A stretch of DNA of 53,418 nt from JACZWL01 sp046756445. GTDB taxonomy: Bacteria > Pseudomonadota > Gammaproteobacteria > Steroidobacterales > Woeseiaceae. The DNA is taken from contig JBHHWI010000006.1 of NCBI GenBank assembly GCA_046756445.1, positions 1 through 53,418 on the forward strand. Direction: 5' to 3'. The position numbers were made by a program, and so were the translations under genes. Under the pieces are notes generated by a model, which searched no databases, was not told the origin of the DNA, and saw only the letters and a program-made list of their open reading frames with translations. Every line of letters begins with the position of its first letter. The stretch's first letter is position 1. Of the stretch, positions 34,207 to 43,506 are shown one piece after another.

Positions 34207-35367
34207 ATGAACCTCCACGAATATCAGTCGAAAAAATTGTTCGCCGAGTACGGCATTCCGGTACCGAAGGGATATCCGGCGACGTCACAGGCCGAAGCAG
34301 AGGAAGCGGCCCGCAAGCTCGGCGGCGATCTCCGGGTCGTCAAGGCGCAGGTACACGCCGGCGGACGAGGCAAAGCCGGCGGCGTGAAGGCGGCCCGGTC
34401 GGTACAAGAGGTCGGGCAACACGCCGAAGAGTTGCTTGGTCGGCGACTCGTCACCGTTCAGTCGGGACCGGAAGGATTGCCCGTCAATGTCGTTTACGTC
34501 GAGGAAGGATCGGATATAGCACGCGAGCTCTATCTCAGCATGCTGGTCGATCGTGAGCAGGGCCAGGTCTCTTTCATCGCTTCCGCGGCGGGCGGGATGG
34601 ATATCGAACAGGTGGCGGCCGATTCGCCTGAACAGATTCTCAGCGTGGCAATCGACCCCGATGCCGGCGTTCAGACCTCGCAGAGCGCTCAGCTGTCGAC
34701 AGGGCTGGGTCTCGATGACGATCAAGGCAGGCAGCTTGCCGAACTGATCGGCAACCTGTACAGGCTGTTCGTCGAATGCGACGCAAGCCTGGTCGAGGTC
34801 AATCCTTTGATTGTCACGAGCCGCGGCGATGTAGTAGCCCTCGACGCCAAGATCAAGATCGAGGACAACGCGCTGTTCAGACAGGAGCGCCTGGTCGGAC
34901 TGCGTGATGTGTCACAGGAGGATGCGATGGAGCGCGATGCCGCCGAACACGATCTCAACTACGTCTCACTTGATGGGGATATTGCCTGCATGGTCAACGG
35001 CGCCGGTCTTGCAATGGCGACGATGGACCTGATCAAGCTTCACGGTGGCGAACCGGCGAATTTTCTGGATGTCGGCGGCGGCGCCACGAGCGAGCGTGTC
35101 GCCGAGGCATTCAAACTCGTTTTGTCTAATGACAATGTCTCGGCAATCCTGATCAACATCTTCGGCGGAATCGTGCGCTGCGACCTGATCGCCGAAGGCA
35201 TTATCAGTGCAGTCAGAGAAGTCGGCGTGCACGTTCCGGTCGTGGTTCGGCTCGAAGGAACCAACGTCATGCGGGGTCGCCAGCTCCTGGCAGCGAGCGG
35301 CCTGGACATCATCGCCGCTGATGACCTCACGGATGCGGCGCGCAAAGCCGTTGCCGCGGCGAGGTGA
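34207..35367 (+). CDS. sucC: Succinyl-CoA synthetase (ADP-forming) beta subunit
   Basis: The beta subunit binds nucleotide and, with SucD, turns succinyl-CoA into succinate while making ATP in the citric acid cycle. ATG 34207 gives the conserved MNLHEYQSKKLFAEYGIPVP and 386 residues (E. coli 388); the frame continues upstream without homology. The ATP-grasp domain shows VKAQVHAGGRGKAGGVK, and the C-terminal part has NGAGLAMATMDLIKLHGG and NIFGGIVRCD. SucD follows after 13 bases. Confidence 0.97.
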   Translation: MNLHEYQSKKLFAEYGIPVPKGYPATSQAEAEEAARKLGGDLRVVKAQVHAGGRGKAGGVKAARSVQEVGQHAEELLGRRLVTVQSGPEGLPVNVVYVEEGSDIARELYLSMLVDREQGQVSFIASAAGGMDIEQVAADSPEQILSVAIDPDAGVQTSQSAQLSTGLGLDDDQGRQLAELIGNLYRLFVECDASLVEVNPLIVTSRGDVVALDAKIKIEDNALFRQERLVGLRDVSQEDAMERDAAEHDLNYVSLDGDIACMVNGAGLAMATMDLIKLHGGEPANFLDVGGGATSERVAEAFKLVLSNDNVSAILINIFGGIVRCDLIAEGIISAVREVGVHVPVVVRLEGTNVMRGRQLLAASGLDIIAADDLTDAARKAVAAAR

Positions 35368-35380
35368 GGAACCGGGCACC

Positions 35381-36253
35381 ATGAGCATCCTCGTCGACAG
35401 GAACACCAAGGTCATCTGCCAGGGCATCACCGGCAATCAGGGCTCGTTTCACACGGAACAATGCATTGAATACGGCACCAGGGTTGTCGCCGGCGTTACT
35501 CCCGGACGCGGCGGACAGGAAGTCCTCGGGGTACCGGTTTTCAATTCCATGGCCGAAGCGGTCGGTGAAACCGGTGCCGATGTCAGCATGATCTATGCGC
35601 CGGCGCCGTTTGCGGCGGGCGCGATCATCGAGGCCGCCGAAGCCGGAGTCCGGCTGATCGTCTGCATCACGGAGGGCATCCCGGTTCTCGACATGGTCAG
35701 GGTGAAGTCGTATCTGAAAGCGAGCGATGCCCGCCTGATCGGGCCGAACTGCCCGGGAATCATCACGCCGGATGAATGCAAGATCGGCATCATGCCCGGT
35801 TTCATCCACAAGAAGGGTAAGGTCGGCGTGGTGTCTCGGTCCGGCACGCTGACCTATGAAGCGGTCTATCAGACGACCCAAAACGGCCTCGGGCAGAGCA
35901 CCTGTATCGGCATCGGGGGTGATCCCGTGCGCGGAATGGATTTTATCGATTGCCTGGCGCTTTTTCAGGCGGATCCCGAGACGGAGGGCGTGATCATGGT
36001 CGGTGAAATCGGTGGCACGGATGAGGAAGCCGCCGCCGAATACATGAAGTCGAATTTCAGCAAGCCTGTCGTCGCCTATATCGCTGGTGTGACCGCGCCC
36101 CCGGGCAAGCGGATGGGACACGCGGGAGCGATCATCGCGAGAGGGAAAGGCACCGCGGCCGACAAGTTCAAGGCGCTGGATGCGGCGGGAGCCACCACGG
36201 TCCGCTCGCCAGCCGAGCTTGGCAGTACAATCATGGAGGTACTGGGCGGCTGA
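35381..36253 (+). CDS. sucD: Succinyl-CoA synthetase alpha subunit
   Basis: The alpha subunit binds CoA and carries the phosphohistidine intermediate. The ATG at 35381 follows a GAGG/AGGA element and gives 290 residues (E. coli 289). The active-site H247 is in GHAGAI. GITGNQGSFHTEQ and GPNCPGIITP are typical. Neither the 2-oxoglutarate dehydrogenase genes nor sdh genes accompany the pair, unlike in E. coli. Confidence 0.97.
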   Translation: MSILVDRNTKVICQGITGNQGSFHTEQCIEYGTRVVAGVTPGRGGQEVLGVPVFNSMAEAVGETGADVSMIYAPAPFAAGAIIEAAEAGVRLIVCITEGIPVLDMVRVKSYLKASDARLIGPNCPGIITPDECKIGIMPGFIHKKGKVGVVSRSGTLTYEAVYQTTQNGLGQSTCIGIGGDPVRGMDFIDCLALFQADPETEGVIMVGEIGGTDEEAAAEYMKSNFSKPVVAYIAGVTAPPGKRMGHAGAIIARGKGTAADKFKALDAAGATTVRSPAELGSTIMEVLGG

Positions 36254-36269
36254 CAGGTGCTTGAACGCC

Positions 36270-37901
36270 ATGAACAACACCGTCAACATCGCGCTGTCCC
36301 AGGTCAATCTTTGCGTCGGCGATGTCGCCGGCAATACCAAAAAAATCCTGGATCAGGCAACTCGCGCGCGCGATGAGCTGCAGGCGGATCTGGTCGTTTT
36401 TCCCGAACTCGCCGTGTGTGGTTATCCGCCGGAGGATCTGCTGTTTCATTCGGGATTGCAACGCAGGGTCGGCGAAGCGCTTGATCGAATCCGCAGGTCG
36501 AGTCGGGGAATCGCGATTCTGACGGGCTTCCCGGAGTATTCCGGCGACGGCATCTACAATGCATGTGCGGTTTTTCGGGACGGTAAGATTCTGGCGCGCT
36601 ACAGAAAGCGTCTGCTGCCGAATTACCGCGTGTTCGATGAAGAGCGGTACTTCACCGCCGGCAGGGAGGCCGCCGTTTTTTCGCTGAACGGCGTTCGCAT
36701 CGGCCTGAACATCTGCGAGGATGTTTGGCGGTCGGACCCCGCAGCACTGGCCAAAGCGGCCGGCGCGGAGTTCATCATCGCCATCAACGGATCACCCTAC
36801 GAACTCGACAGTCAATCGAAACGCGAGCTGGTCGTACGCGACCGCGTCGCGGAAACGCGTCTGCCGGTCGTCTATGTGAATACGGTCGGCGGTCAGGATG
36901 AACTGGTCTTCGACGGTGGGTCATTCGTCATGGATTCGACGGGTGAGGTCTCGGTTCGGGCAGAACCGTTCCGGGAAGGGCTGCATAGCGTGGTGATGAA
37001 CGCTACAGCATCTGGCGTATATCCCGAGCCCGGCGCTGTCGCGCCGTTCCTGTCGACGGAACAGAGTGTGTATGAGGCGCTTGTGCTCGGGACTCGGGAC
37101 TATGTCGAGAAGAACGGATTCCCGGGCGTCATTCTCGGATTGTCCGGCGGCGTCGACTCGGCACTGCTTCTCGTGATTGCCTGCGACGCCCTGGGCGCGG
37201 ACCGCGTCCGTACCGTCATGATGCCTTTTCGTTACACGTCGACGGCGAGCCAGGAGGATGCGGCAGCCGAGGCAGCCGGACTCGGCGTGCAGTACGACGT
37301 AATTCCCATCGAACCAATGTACGAGGCGACGGTCACGCAGTTGCAGAATATCTTCGAAGGCCGTGCAGAGGACGCAACGGAAGAGAATATTCAGGCCAGG
37401 TGCCGCGGAATGTTGCTGATGGCGATATCCAACAAGACCGGCCGCATGTTGTTGACGACGGGCAACAAGAGCGAGATGGCTGTGGGCTACGCGACGCTGT
37501 ACGGTGACATGGCCGGCGGCTTCGCACCGATCAAGGACTGCAACAAGTCGCTCGTTTATCGACTCGCCGAATACCGGAACTCGATCAGCCGGGTCATTCC
37601 GGCGCGTGTCCTGACGAAACCGCCGTCCGCGGAGCTGCGGGCGAACCAGAAAGACAGCGATACCCTGCCCGAGTACGACGTTCTCGATCCTATCCTGGAG
37701 GCATTTATCGAAAAGGATCTGTCGGTCGCCGAGATAACGGAGCGTGGCTTCGATCGCGCTGTTGTCGTGCGGGTCCTCGAACTCGTAAAACGAAGCGAAT
37801 ACAAGCGCCGGCAGGCGCCCCCCGGTATCCGAATCAGCGGCCGCGCATTCGGTCGCGACTGGCGGTACCCGATTACCTCGGGTTATCAGTTCCCGGAATA
37901 G
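36270..37901 (+). CDS. nadE: Glutamine-dependent NAD(+) synthetase
   Basis: This enzyme amidates nicotinic acid adenine dinucleotide to NAD with ATP, using glutamine. The N-terminal nitrilase-type glutaminase domain (about 1-260) has the catalytic triad E46, K113 and C149; the C-terminal synthetase domain has the PP-loop SGGVDS (292-297). The total of 543 residues fits the two-domain form, not the ammonia-only form of E. coli. ATG 36270 is 16 bases after sucD, probably in the same operon. It converges on bamD with 38 bases between the stops. Confidence 0.96.
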   Translation: MNNTVNIALSQVNLCVGDVAGNTKKILDQATRARDELQADLVVFPELAVCGYPPEDLLFHSGLQRRVGEALDRIRRSSRGIAILTGFPEYSGDGIYNACAVFRDGKILARYRKRLLPNYRVFDEERYFTAGREAAVFSLNGVRIGLNICEDVWRSDPAALAKAAGAEFIIAINGSPYELDSQSKRELVVRDRVAETRLPVVYVNTVGGQDELVFDGGSFVMDSTGEVSVRAEPFREGLHSVVMNATASGVYPEPGAVAPFLSTEQSVYEALVLGTRDYVEKNGFPGVILGLSGGVDSALLLVIACDALGADRVRTVMMPFRYTSTASQEDAAAEAAGLGVQYDVIPIEPMYEATVTQLQNIFEGRAEDATEENIQARCRGMLLMAISNKTGRMLLTTGNKSEMAVGYATLYGDMAGGFAPIKDCNKSLVYRLAEYRNSISRVIPARVLTKPPSAELRANQKDSDTLPEYDVLDPILEAFIEKDLSVAEITERGFDRAVVVRVLELVKRSEYKRRQAPPGIRISGRAFGRDWRYPITSGYQFPE

Positions 37902-37939
37902 TCAGGCGAAATCCGGACGCGATGTCGAGGCGCGCGCCG

Positions 37940-38680
37940 CTAGCTCTCGTTAGGGTAATTAGAGCGCAGCACTCGTCGGGTGTCTGCAGCGAGGTCCATC
38001 ATGCCCAGTCCCTCATATGCTTCAGCCATGATGACCAGGGACTCTCGGCCGCTGTCGGCGCCGTTGTATTGTTCGATGGCGCCCTTGGCACGATTGAGAG
38101 CCGCCACGTATGCGCCGCGTTCGAGGTAGAAGCGCGCAACGGTGTTTTCATAGGCAGCAAGGCGGTTCTTCAGGTAGATCATGCGCTGCTCGGCGTCTCC
38201 GGCATACGGGCTCGCGGGATAGCGTTCGACCAACCGCCTGAAAAGCGAAAAAGCCCGTTCCCCGTCACGAGGCGGCCGTCCCTCAAGGTCTCTTCGAAAC
38301 CACCGTTCCAGAAAATTCGGATCTCGCTCGAAATAGACGAGCCCCTTTATGTAAAGCGCGTAATCGACTTTCGGATGAGTCGGGTTTTCCCGGATGAACT
38401 GATCGGCCGCGCTGATTGCTTCGTCCTGTCGGTTGACCTTGTAATAGCAATACAGGAGTTCGAGCTGGATCTGCTTGGCGAAATCGCTGAACGGAAAGCG
38501 AGCCTGCAATGCCTCGTAGATGCCGATCGCCTTGCGATAATTCTGATGGTCCCTCGCTTGCACGGCCGTTTCGTACACTTGCCGGATGTCGGCGGCGAAA
38601 TCGTATTCCTCGGGGTCCCCGGCACAGCCTGACATGGAGCCGGCCACGACAAGTGCTGCGAGAATGTAACGCTTGCTCAT
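37940..38680 (-). CDS. bamD: Outer membrane assembly lipoprotein BamD
   Basis: BamD is an essential lipoprotein of the BAM complex that inserts beta-barrel proteins in the outer membrane. The 246-residue product has a lipoprotein signal peptide with acylated C19 (AGSMSGC), then five TPR-like helical repeats. FPFSDFAKQIQLELLYCYYK (about 63-82) and ALYIKGLVYFER (about 107-118) match the family. It is divergent from rluD, as in E. coli. Confidence 0.96.
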   Translation of the reverse strand: MSKRYILAALVVAGSMSGCAGDPEEYDFAADIRQVYETAVQARDHQNYRKAIGIYEALQARFPFSDFAKQIQLELLYCYYKVNRQDEAISAADQFIRENPTHPKVDYALYIKGLVYFERDPNFLERWFRRDLEGRPPRDGERAFSLFRRLVERYPASPYAGDAEQRMIYLKNRLAAYENTVARFYLERGAYVAALNRAKGAIEQYNGADSGRESLVIMAEAYEGLGMMDLAADTRRVLRSNYPNES

Positions 38681-38772
38681 CTGTTATCCAGGAAATCGCT
38701 CAGGCCGGTGACTCGGCCAAGCCGGCGAGTATACCGTAAACTGCCGAGTTGCCAGAAAACGGCTGCGATCCG

Positions 38773-39735
38773 ATGGCGGAAGATATCCAGACAAAGACGA
38801 TACCTCGGGATCTTGCAGGTCAACGATTTGACCAGGCGCTGGCCAGAATGTTTCCTGAGTATTCGCGCAGCCGGCTGAAGCGCTGGATTCTGCAGGGCTT
38901 CATCACGGCCGACGGGGGCGCGAAAAGGCCCAGGGACCTCGTGTCCGGTGGCGAGACCGTTTCGATACGGCCGGCAGAAGAGCCTGACGTGGTCAGCGAG
39001 CCCGAGGCTATGGAGCTCGACCTCCGGTACGAGGACCCGGAGTTGATGGTTGTGAACAAACCGGCCGGGCTCGTCGTGCACCCCGGTGCCGGCAACCCGC
39101 GTGGAACACTCATGAACGGGTTGTTGCACAGGGTGCCGGGACTGGCGGAGCTGCCGCGCGCGGGAATCATCCACCGGCTCGACAAGGACACCAGCGGTCT
39201 GCTCCTGATTGCCAAGACACTGCGCGCGCATACGGCGCTCGTTCGCATGCTCGCGGCCCGGAAGGTAGCGAGACATTACGTCGCGGTCTGCAACGGTGTG
39301 TTGACCGGTGGGGGAACCATCGACGCGCCGATCGGACGCCACCCGGTCGACCGGCTCCGCATGAGCGTGCACGATCGCGGCAAGCCGGCCGTCACCGTCT
39401 ACCGCGTACTCGAGCGATTCCCGGCGCACACATATATAAGTGTCGAACTCGAGTCCGGGAGAACGCACCAGATCCGTGTCCACTTCGCATACCGGCGGCA
39501 CCCACTCGTCGGCGACCAGGTCTACGGCGGCCGTCTGGCGGTTCCGCCCGGTTGTGACGATACACTCCGCAATACACTCCGGCATTTCCGCCGGCAGGCG
39601 TTGCACGCGGCAAGACTGGAATTCGAGCATCCCGAGACTCGTGAACGCGTGGCGTTCGATGTGCCGCCACCTGCGGATTTCGAGAACCTTCTGAATGCGC
39701 TGCGCCAACACGCGGGGCGCCGGGAGACACGATGA
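38773..39735 (+). CDS. rluD: 23S rRNA pseudouridine synthase RluD
   Basis: RluD makes pseudouridines 1911, 1915 and 1917 in helix 69 of 23S rRNA. The ATG at 38773 gives 320 residues (E. coli 326); TTG 38749 is a less likely start. An S4-like domain (about 15-80) precedes the synthase domain with HRLDKDTSG, whose aspartate D137 is the nucleophile (D139 in E. coli), and LESGRTHQIRVH. The stop overlaps the pgeF start. Confidence 0.96.
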   Translation: MAEDIQTKTIPRDLAGQRFDQALARMFPEYSRSRLKRWILQGFITADGGAKRPRDLVSGGETVSIRPAEEPDVVSEPEAMELDLRYEDPELMVVNKPAGLVVHPGAGNPRGTLMNGLLHRVPGLAELPRAGIIHRLDKDTSGLLLIAKTLRAHTALVRMLAARKVARHYVAVCNGVLTGGGTIDAPIGRHPVDRLRMSVHDRGKPAVTVYRVLERFPAHTYISVELESGRTHQIRVHFAYRRHPLVGDQVYGGRLAVPPGCDDTLRNTLRHFRRQALHAARLEFEHPETRERVAFDVPPPADFENLLNALRQHAGRRETR

Positions 39736-40475
39736 GCGCACCGTGGATTGCAGCCGAGTGGCCTGCACCGCAAACCATCGTCGCTGGCACCACGCTCAGA
39801 ACCGGGGGCGTCAGCAACGGTGCATTCGCTTCTCTGAATCTCGCAGCACACGTCGGCGACGATCCCGCCTCGGTTGTCGAAAACCGGCGGCGATTCCGCT
39901 CAAGCTGCGAGTTGCCGCAGGAGCCCAACTGGTTGAGACAGGTACATGGCACGCAGGCCGTGCGCGCAAATTCCGGGCCGACTGAACCCGAGGCTGACGC
40001 CATCGTTACGACCGACGCCGGTGTCGTCTGCGCCGTACTCACGGCTGATTGCCTGCCGGTCGTGCTGGCCAGTGAGGACGGTAACGAAGTTGCGGCGGCG
40101 CACGCCGGTTGGCGAGGCCTGAGTGCCGGGATCCTCGAGACAACCGTCGCTGCGTTCAGGGCAAAGCCTGAGCACATTCTCGCCTGGTTCGGGCCGGCGA
40201 TCTCCAAGCCCGCCTTCGAAGTCGGCGCCGAGGTACGCGAGCAGTTCGTGCGCGAGTCGGGCTCGGCGGCCCAGTATTTCTCGGAAAATGACATGGGCCG
40301 CTGGCAGGCCGACCTGTACGGCCTGGCGACGCTACGCCTCGACAGCTGCGGGGTCAGGCGGGTCTTCGGTTGCGGGTGCTGTACACACGCAGAGCCCCGG
40401 CGCTTTTTTTCCTTTCGGCGCGATGGGCGCTGCGGCAGGATGGCGACCTTCGTTTTTCGGCGCAATGCGGGCTGA
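39732..40475 (+). CDS. pgeF: Peptidoglycan editing factor PgeF (YfiH family)
   Basis: PgeF removes wrongly incorporated L-serine-containing precursors from the cytoplasmic peptidoglycan pathway; the family was earlier called polyphenol oxidase or laccase-like. The 247-residue protein shows TRTGG-like LRTGGVSNGAFASLNLA at about 22-38, LTADCLPVVL, AAHAGWRGLSAGI and CCTHAEPRRFFSFRRDG, which carry the zinc-binding Cys and His residues. Gene order bamD/rluD-pgeF-clpB is conserved. The ATG overlaps rluD. Confidence 0.93.
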   Translation: MSAPWIAAEWPAPQTIVAGTTLRTGGVSNGAFASLNLAAHVGDDPASVVENRRRFRSSCELPQEPNWLRQVHGTQAVRANSGPTEPEADAIVTTDAGVVCAVLTADCLPVVLASEDGNEVAAAHAGWRGLSAGILETTVAAFRAKPEHILAWFGPAISKPAFEVGAEVREQFVRESGSAAQYFSENDMGRWQADLYGLATLRLDSCGVRRVFGCGCCTHAEPRRFFSFRRDGRCGRMATFVFRRNAG

Positions 40476-40500
40476 ATACACCCTGGCCATGCACAATTTG

Positions 40501-40528
40501 CTTGAATTGCACCGTTCTGGCTCAATTT
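40501..40528 (+). promoter_or_regulatory. Possible sigma-32 (heat shock) promoter of clpB
   Basis: CTTGAAT (40501-40507) matches the sigma-32 -35 element and CTCAATTT (40521-40528) matches the CCCCATNT-type -10 at most conserved positions, with a 13-base spacer. The start would be about 40536, 27 bases before clpB. Heat-shock control of clpB is usual in this class. Confidence 0.5.
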
Positions 40529-40562
40529 ATTGCAGAGCTTCACCGTCTGACCGGGTAATGCT

Positions 40563-43142
40563 ATGCGAATGGACAAATTGACAAGCAAGTTCCAAATGGG
40601 GCTGGCCGAGGCGCAGTCGCTCGCGGTCGGCCTGGACAACCAGTTCATCGAACCGGTGCATTTGATGGTGGCGTTGCTGGACCAGCAGGGCGGGTCGGTT
40701 CGGGGGCTGCTGACGAAAGCGGGCGTCAATGTCAATCTTCTGCGTTCCCAGCTTGGAGACGCACTGGACCGGCTGCCACGGGTCGAGGGCACGGGCGGCG
40801 ATGTACATATCGGAAATGACCTCGGCAAACTACTGAACCTGACGGACAAGCTGGCCCAGGAGCGCGACGACCAGTACATATCGAGCGAGCTCTTCGCACT
40901 TGCCGCGATGGATAACAGGTCACCGCTGCTCAAGATACTCGAGCAGGCAGGCGCGGTTCGTGGCGCCATCGAGAAAGCGATCGACGAGCTGCGCGGCGGC
41001 CAGCAGGTGACCGACCCGAACGCCGAAGATACGCGCCAGGCACTCGAGAAATACACGATCGACCTGACCGAGCGCGCCGAGCAGGGCAAGCTCGACCCGA
41101 TCATCGGTCGCGACGACGAGATCCGCCGGACGATCCAGATATTGCAGCGCCGGACCAAGAACAATCCCGTCCTGATCGGCGAACCCGGCGTCGGAAAGAC
41201 GGCCATCGTCGAGGGTCTGGCACAGCGGATCGTCAACAATGAAATCCCCGAGGGATTGCGGGGAAAGCGCATCCTGTCGCTCGACATGGGTGCACTGATT
41301 GCCGGCGCCAAGTTCCGCGGCGAGTTCGAGGAAAGGCTCAAAGCCGTACTCAATGATCTCGCAAAACAGGAAGGGCAGATCATTCTCTTCATCGATGAGT
41401 TGCACACCATGGTCGGCGCCGGCAAGGCCGAGGGCTCCATGGATGCGGGCAACATGCTGAAGCCGGCACTGGCGAGGGGCGAGTTGCACTGCGTCGGCGC
41501 AACGACGCTGGACGAGTATCGAAAGCAACTAGAGAAGGATGCGGCGCTCGAGCGTCGCTTCCAGAAAGTACTGATCGATGAGCCAACCGTCGAGGATACG
41601 ATCGCGATTTTGCGCGGTCTCAAAGAGCGCTATGAAGTCCATCACGGCGTTGAGATTACGGACCCGGCGATCGTCGCCGCCGCGACTCTGTCGCATCGCT
41701 ACATCAGTGATCGACAGCTGCCGGACAAGGCGATCGACTTGGTCGACGAAGCCGCGTCGCGCATTCGCATCGAAATAGACTCGAAGCCCGAGGAAATGGA
41801 CAAGCTCGAGCGGCGGGTCATTCAGCTCAAGATCGAGCGCGAAGCCCTCAAGAAGGAGTCCGACGATGCTTCACTCAAGCGTCTCACCGATCTTGAGGAG
41901 CAACTGGGCGATCTCGAGAAAGACTTCGCGGATCTCGAGGAAGTCTGGAAGTCGGAAAAAGCGGCAATGCAGGGCACGACGCATATCAAGGAAGAGCTCG
42001 AGCGCGCGCGGCTGGAGCTGGAGACGGCGCACCGGGCCAGCGACCTGACCCGGATGTCGGAACTTCAGTACGGCAGGATTCCCGAGTTGGAAAAACGGCT
42101 AGAGGACGCGCTCAGGGCGGAAAAAAAGGAAACGACCCTGGTGCGCAATAACGTCACCGAGGAAGAAGTCGCCGAGATAGTATCGAAATGGACCGGCATC
42201 CCGGTTGCCAAGATGCTCGAAGGCGAGAAGGAAAAGCTGTTGAAGATGGAGTCCAAGATCTCCGAGCGGGTCGTCGGTCAGGACGAGGCGATCACGGTCG
42301 TTGCGAACGCCATCCGCCGGTCCCGCGCGGGCCTGTCCGACCCGATGAGACCCGTCGGCTCGTTCCTCTTTTTGGGCCCGACCGGCGTCGGAAAAACCGA
42401 ATTGACCAAAGCACTCGCACATTTCCTGTTCGATACCGACGATGCGATGGTCCGACTCGACATGTCGGAATTCATGGAAAAGCATTCGGTTGCACGCATG
42501 ATCGGCGCACCGCCCGGCTATGTCGGCTATGAGGAAGGCGGCTACCTGACCGAGGCGGTTCGCCGCCGCCCGTATTCGGTCATTCTTCTCGACGAGGTCG
42601 AGAAAGCGCACCCCGATGTGTTCAATGTATTGCTGCAAATACTCGACGACGGCCGGCTGACCGACGGTCAGGGCCGCACCGTGGATTTCCGCAACGTCGT
42701 GATCGTCATGACGTCGAACCTCGGGTCCCAGATGATTCAGGAACTCGCCGGTGAGGAAAATTACGAGACAATGAAATCATCGGTCATGGAGGTCGTATCT
42801 ACGCATTTCCGGCCGGAGTTCGTAAACCGTATCGACGATTTAGTGGTGTTTCATCCGCTCAGTCGCGAACATATCCGAAGCATTGTGGATATCCAGCTCG
42901 GCTACCTGCATGAACGACTCGCCGACCGCGAGATGAAGATCCATCTGTCGGACGCCGCCAGAGACAAGCTTGCGGAAGCAGGCTTCGATCCGGTTTACGG
43001 CGCCCGGCCGCTAAGACGCGCAGTCCAGCAGCAGGTCGAAAACCCGCTGGCCCAGGAGATCCTGCAAGGCAAGTTCAGGCCCGGCGATGTCATCGAGGTG
43101 GATGTCAAGGCAGACGAACTGGAGTTTCTGAACGCGGCCTGA
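40563..43142 (+). CDS. clpB: Disaggregase ClpB
   Basis: ClpB is the hexameric AAA+ chaperone that, with DnaK, pulls proteins out of aggregates. The 859 residues (E. coli 857) include the Clp N-domain (about 1-145), the first AAA+ module with Walker A GEPGVGKT (K212), the coiled-coil middle domain (about 405-525) and the second module with GPTGVGKT (K611). Both lysine numbers equal those of E. coli ClpB. The start MRMDKLTSKFQ matches the family. Confidence 0.98.
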   Translation: MRMDKLTSKFQMGLAEAQSLAVGLDNQFIEPVHLMVALLDQQGGSVRGLLTKAGVNVNLLRSQLGDALDRLPRVEGTGGDVHIGNDLGKLLNLTDKLAQERDDQYISSELFALAAMDNRSPLLKILEQAGAVRGAIEKAIDELRGGQQVTDPNAEDTRQALEKYTIDLTERAEQGKLDPIIGRDDEIRRTIQILQRRTKNNPVLIGEPGVGKTAIVEGLAQRIVNNEIPEGLRGKRILSLDMGALIAGAKFRGEFEERLKAVLNDLAKQEGQIILFIDELHTMVGAGKAEGSMDAGNMLKPALARGELHCVGATTLDEYRKQLEKDAALERRFQKVLIDEPTVEDTIAILRGLKERYEVHHGVEITDPAIVAAATLSHRYISDRQLPDKAIDLVDEAASRIRIEIDSKPEEMDKLERRVIQLKIEREALKKESDDASLKRLTDLEEQLGDLEKDFADLEEVWKSEKAAMQGTTHIKEELERARLELETAHRASDLTRMSELQYGRIPELEKRLEDALRAEKKETTLVRNNVTEEEVAEIVSKWTGIPVAKMLEGEKEKLLKMESKISERVVGQDEAITVVANAIRRSRAGLSDPMRPVGSFLFLGPTGVGKTELTKALAHFLFDTDDAMVRLDMSEFMEKHSVARMIGAPPGYVGYEEGGYLTEAVRRRPYSVILLDEVEKAHPDVFNVLLQILDDGRLTDGQGRTVDFRNVVIVMTSNLGSQMIQELAGEENYETMKSSVMEVVSTHFRPEFVNRIDDLVVFHPLSREHIRSIVDIQLGYLHERLADREMKIHLSDAARDKLAEAGFDPVYGARPLRRAVQQQVENPLAQEILQGKFRPGDVIEVDVKADELEFLNAA

Positions 43143-43176
43143 CCGCCAGGCGTAGAATCGACGAAGGAGGCGATGC

Positions 43177-43506
43177 ATGCCGATTTACGAGTATGCCTGC
43201 AAGAACTGCGATCACACGCTCGATGCGCTACAGAAGATGGGCGAGGAGCCGCTCGTCTATTGCCCGTCCTGCGGCAAGGCCGGCCTGAAACGTCTGATTT
43301 CGGCGCCGCGCTTTCGCCTGAAAGGCGAGGGCTGGTACGAGACCGATTTCAAGAAGGATAACCAGCGCAACGTCCTGAAGAAGGACGATGAGCCGCCGAA
43401 GGACGGCAAGAAAGACGAAGCGACCAGTGGCGACAAGGCCGGCAAGCCGGCGAAGTCCGAAAATTCCTCCGACAAGTCCCCGGGCGGCAAGGTAGACTCC
43501 GCTTGA
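43177..43506 (+). CDS. FmdB-family zinc-ribbon protein
   Basis: The 109-residue product starts with the FmdB/CxxC zinc ribbon MPIYEYACKNCDHTLDAL and CPSCGKAGL, two Cys-x2-Cys pairs at about C8/C11 and C29/C32. A long hydrophilic tail (about 60-109) of mainly Lys, Asp, Ser and Gly follows and is probably disordered. The ribosome site GGAGG (43166-43170) is strong. The function of the family is not established, although it is annotated as a regulator. It precedes DUF502 and aspS, a common arrangement. Confidence 0.85.
   Translation: MPIYEYACKNCDHTLDALQKMGEEPLVYCPSCGKAGLKRLISAPRFRLKGEGWYETDFKKDNQRNVLKKDDEPPKDGKKDEATSGDKAGKPAKSENSSDKSPGGKVDSA

Noticed and set aside
39392..41623. 743-codon antisense frame across rluD, pgeF and clpB
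   Set aside because: It runs across three conserved genes and their spacer; its composition (Ser, Arg, Pro rich) is that of a shadow frame.
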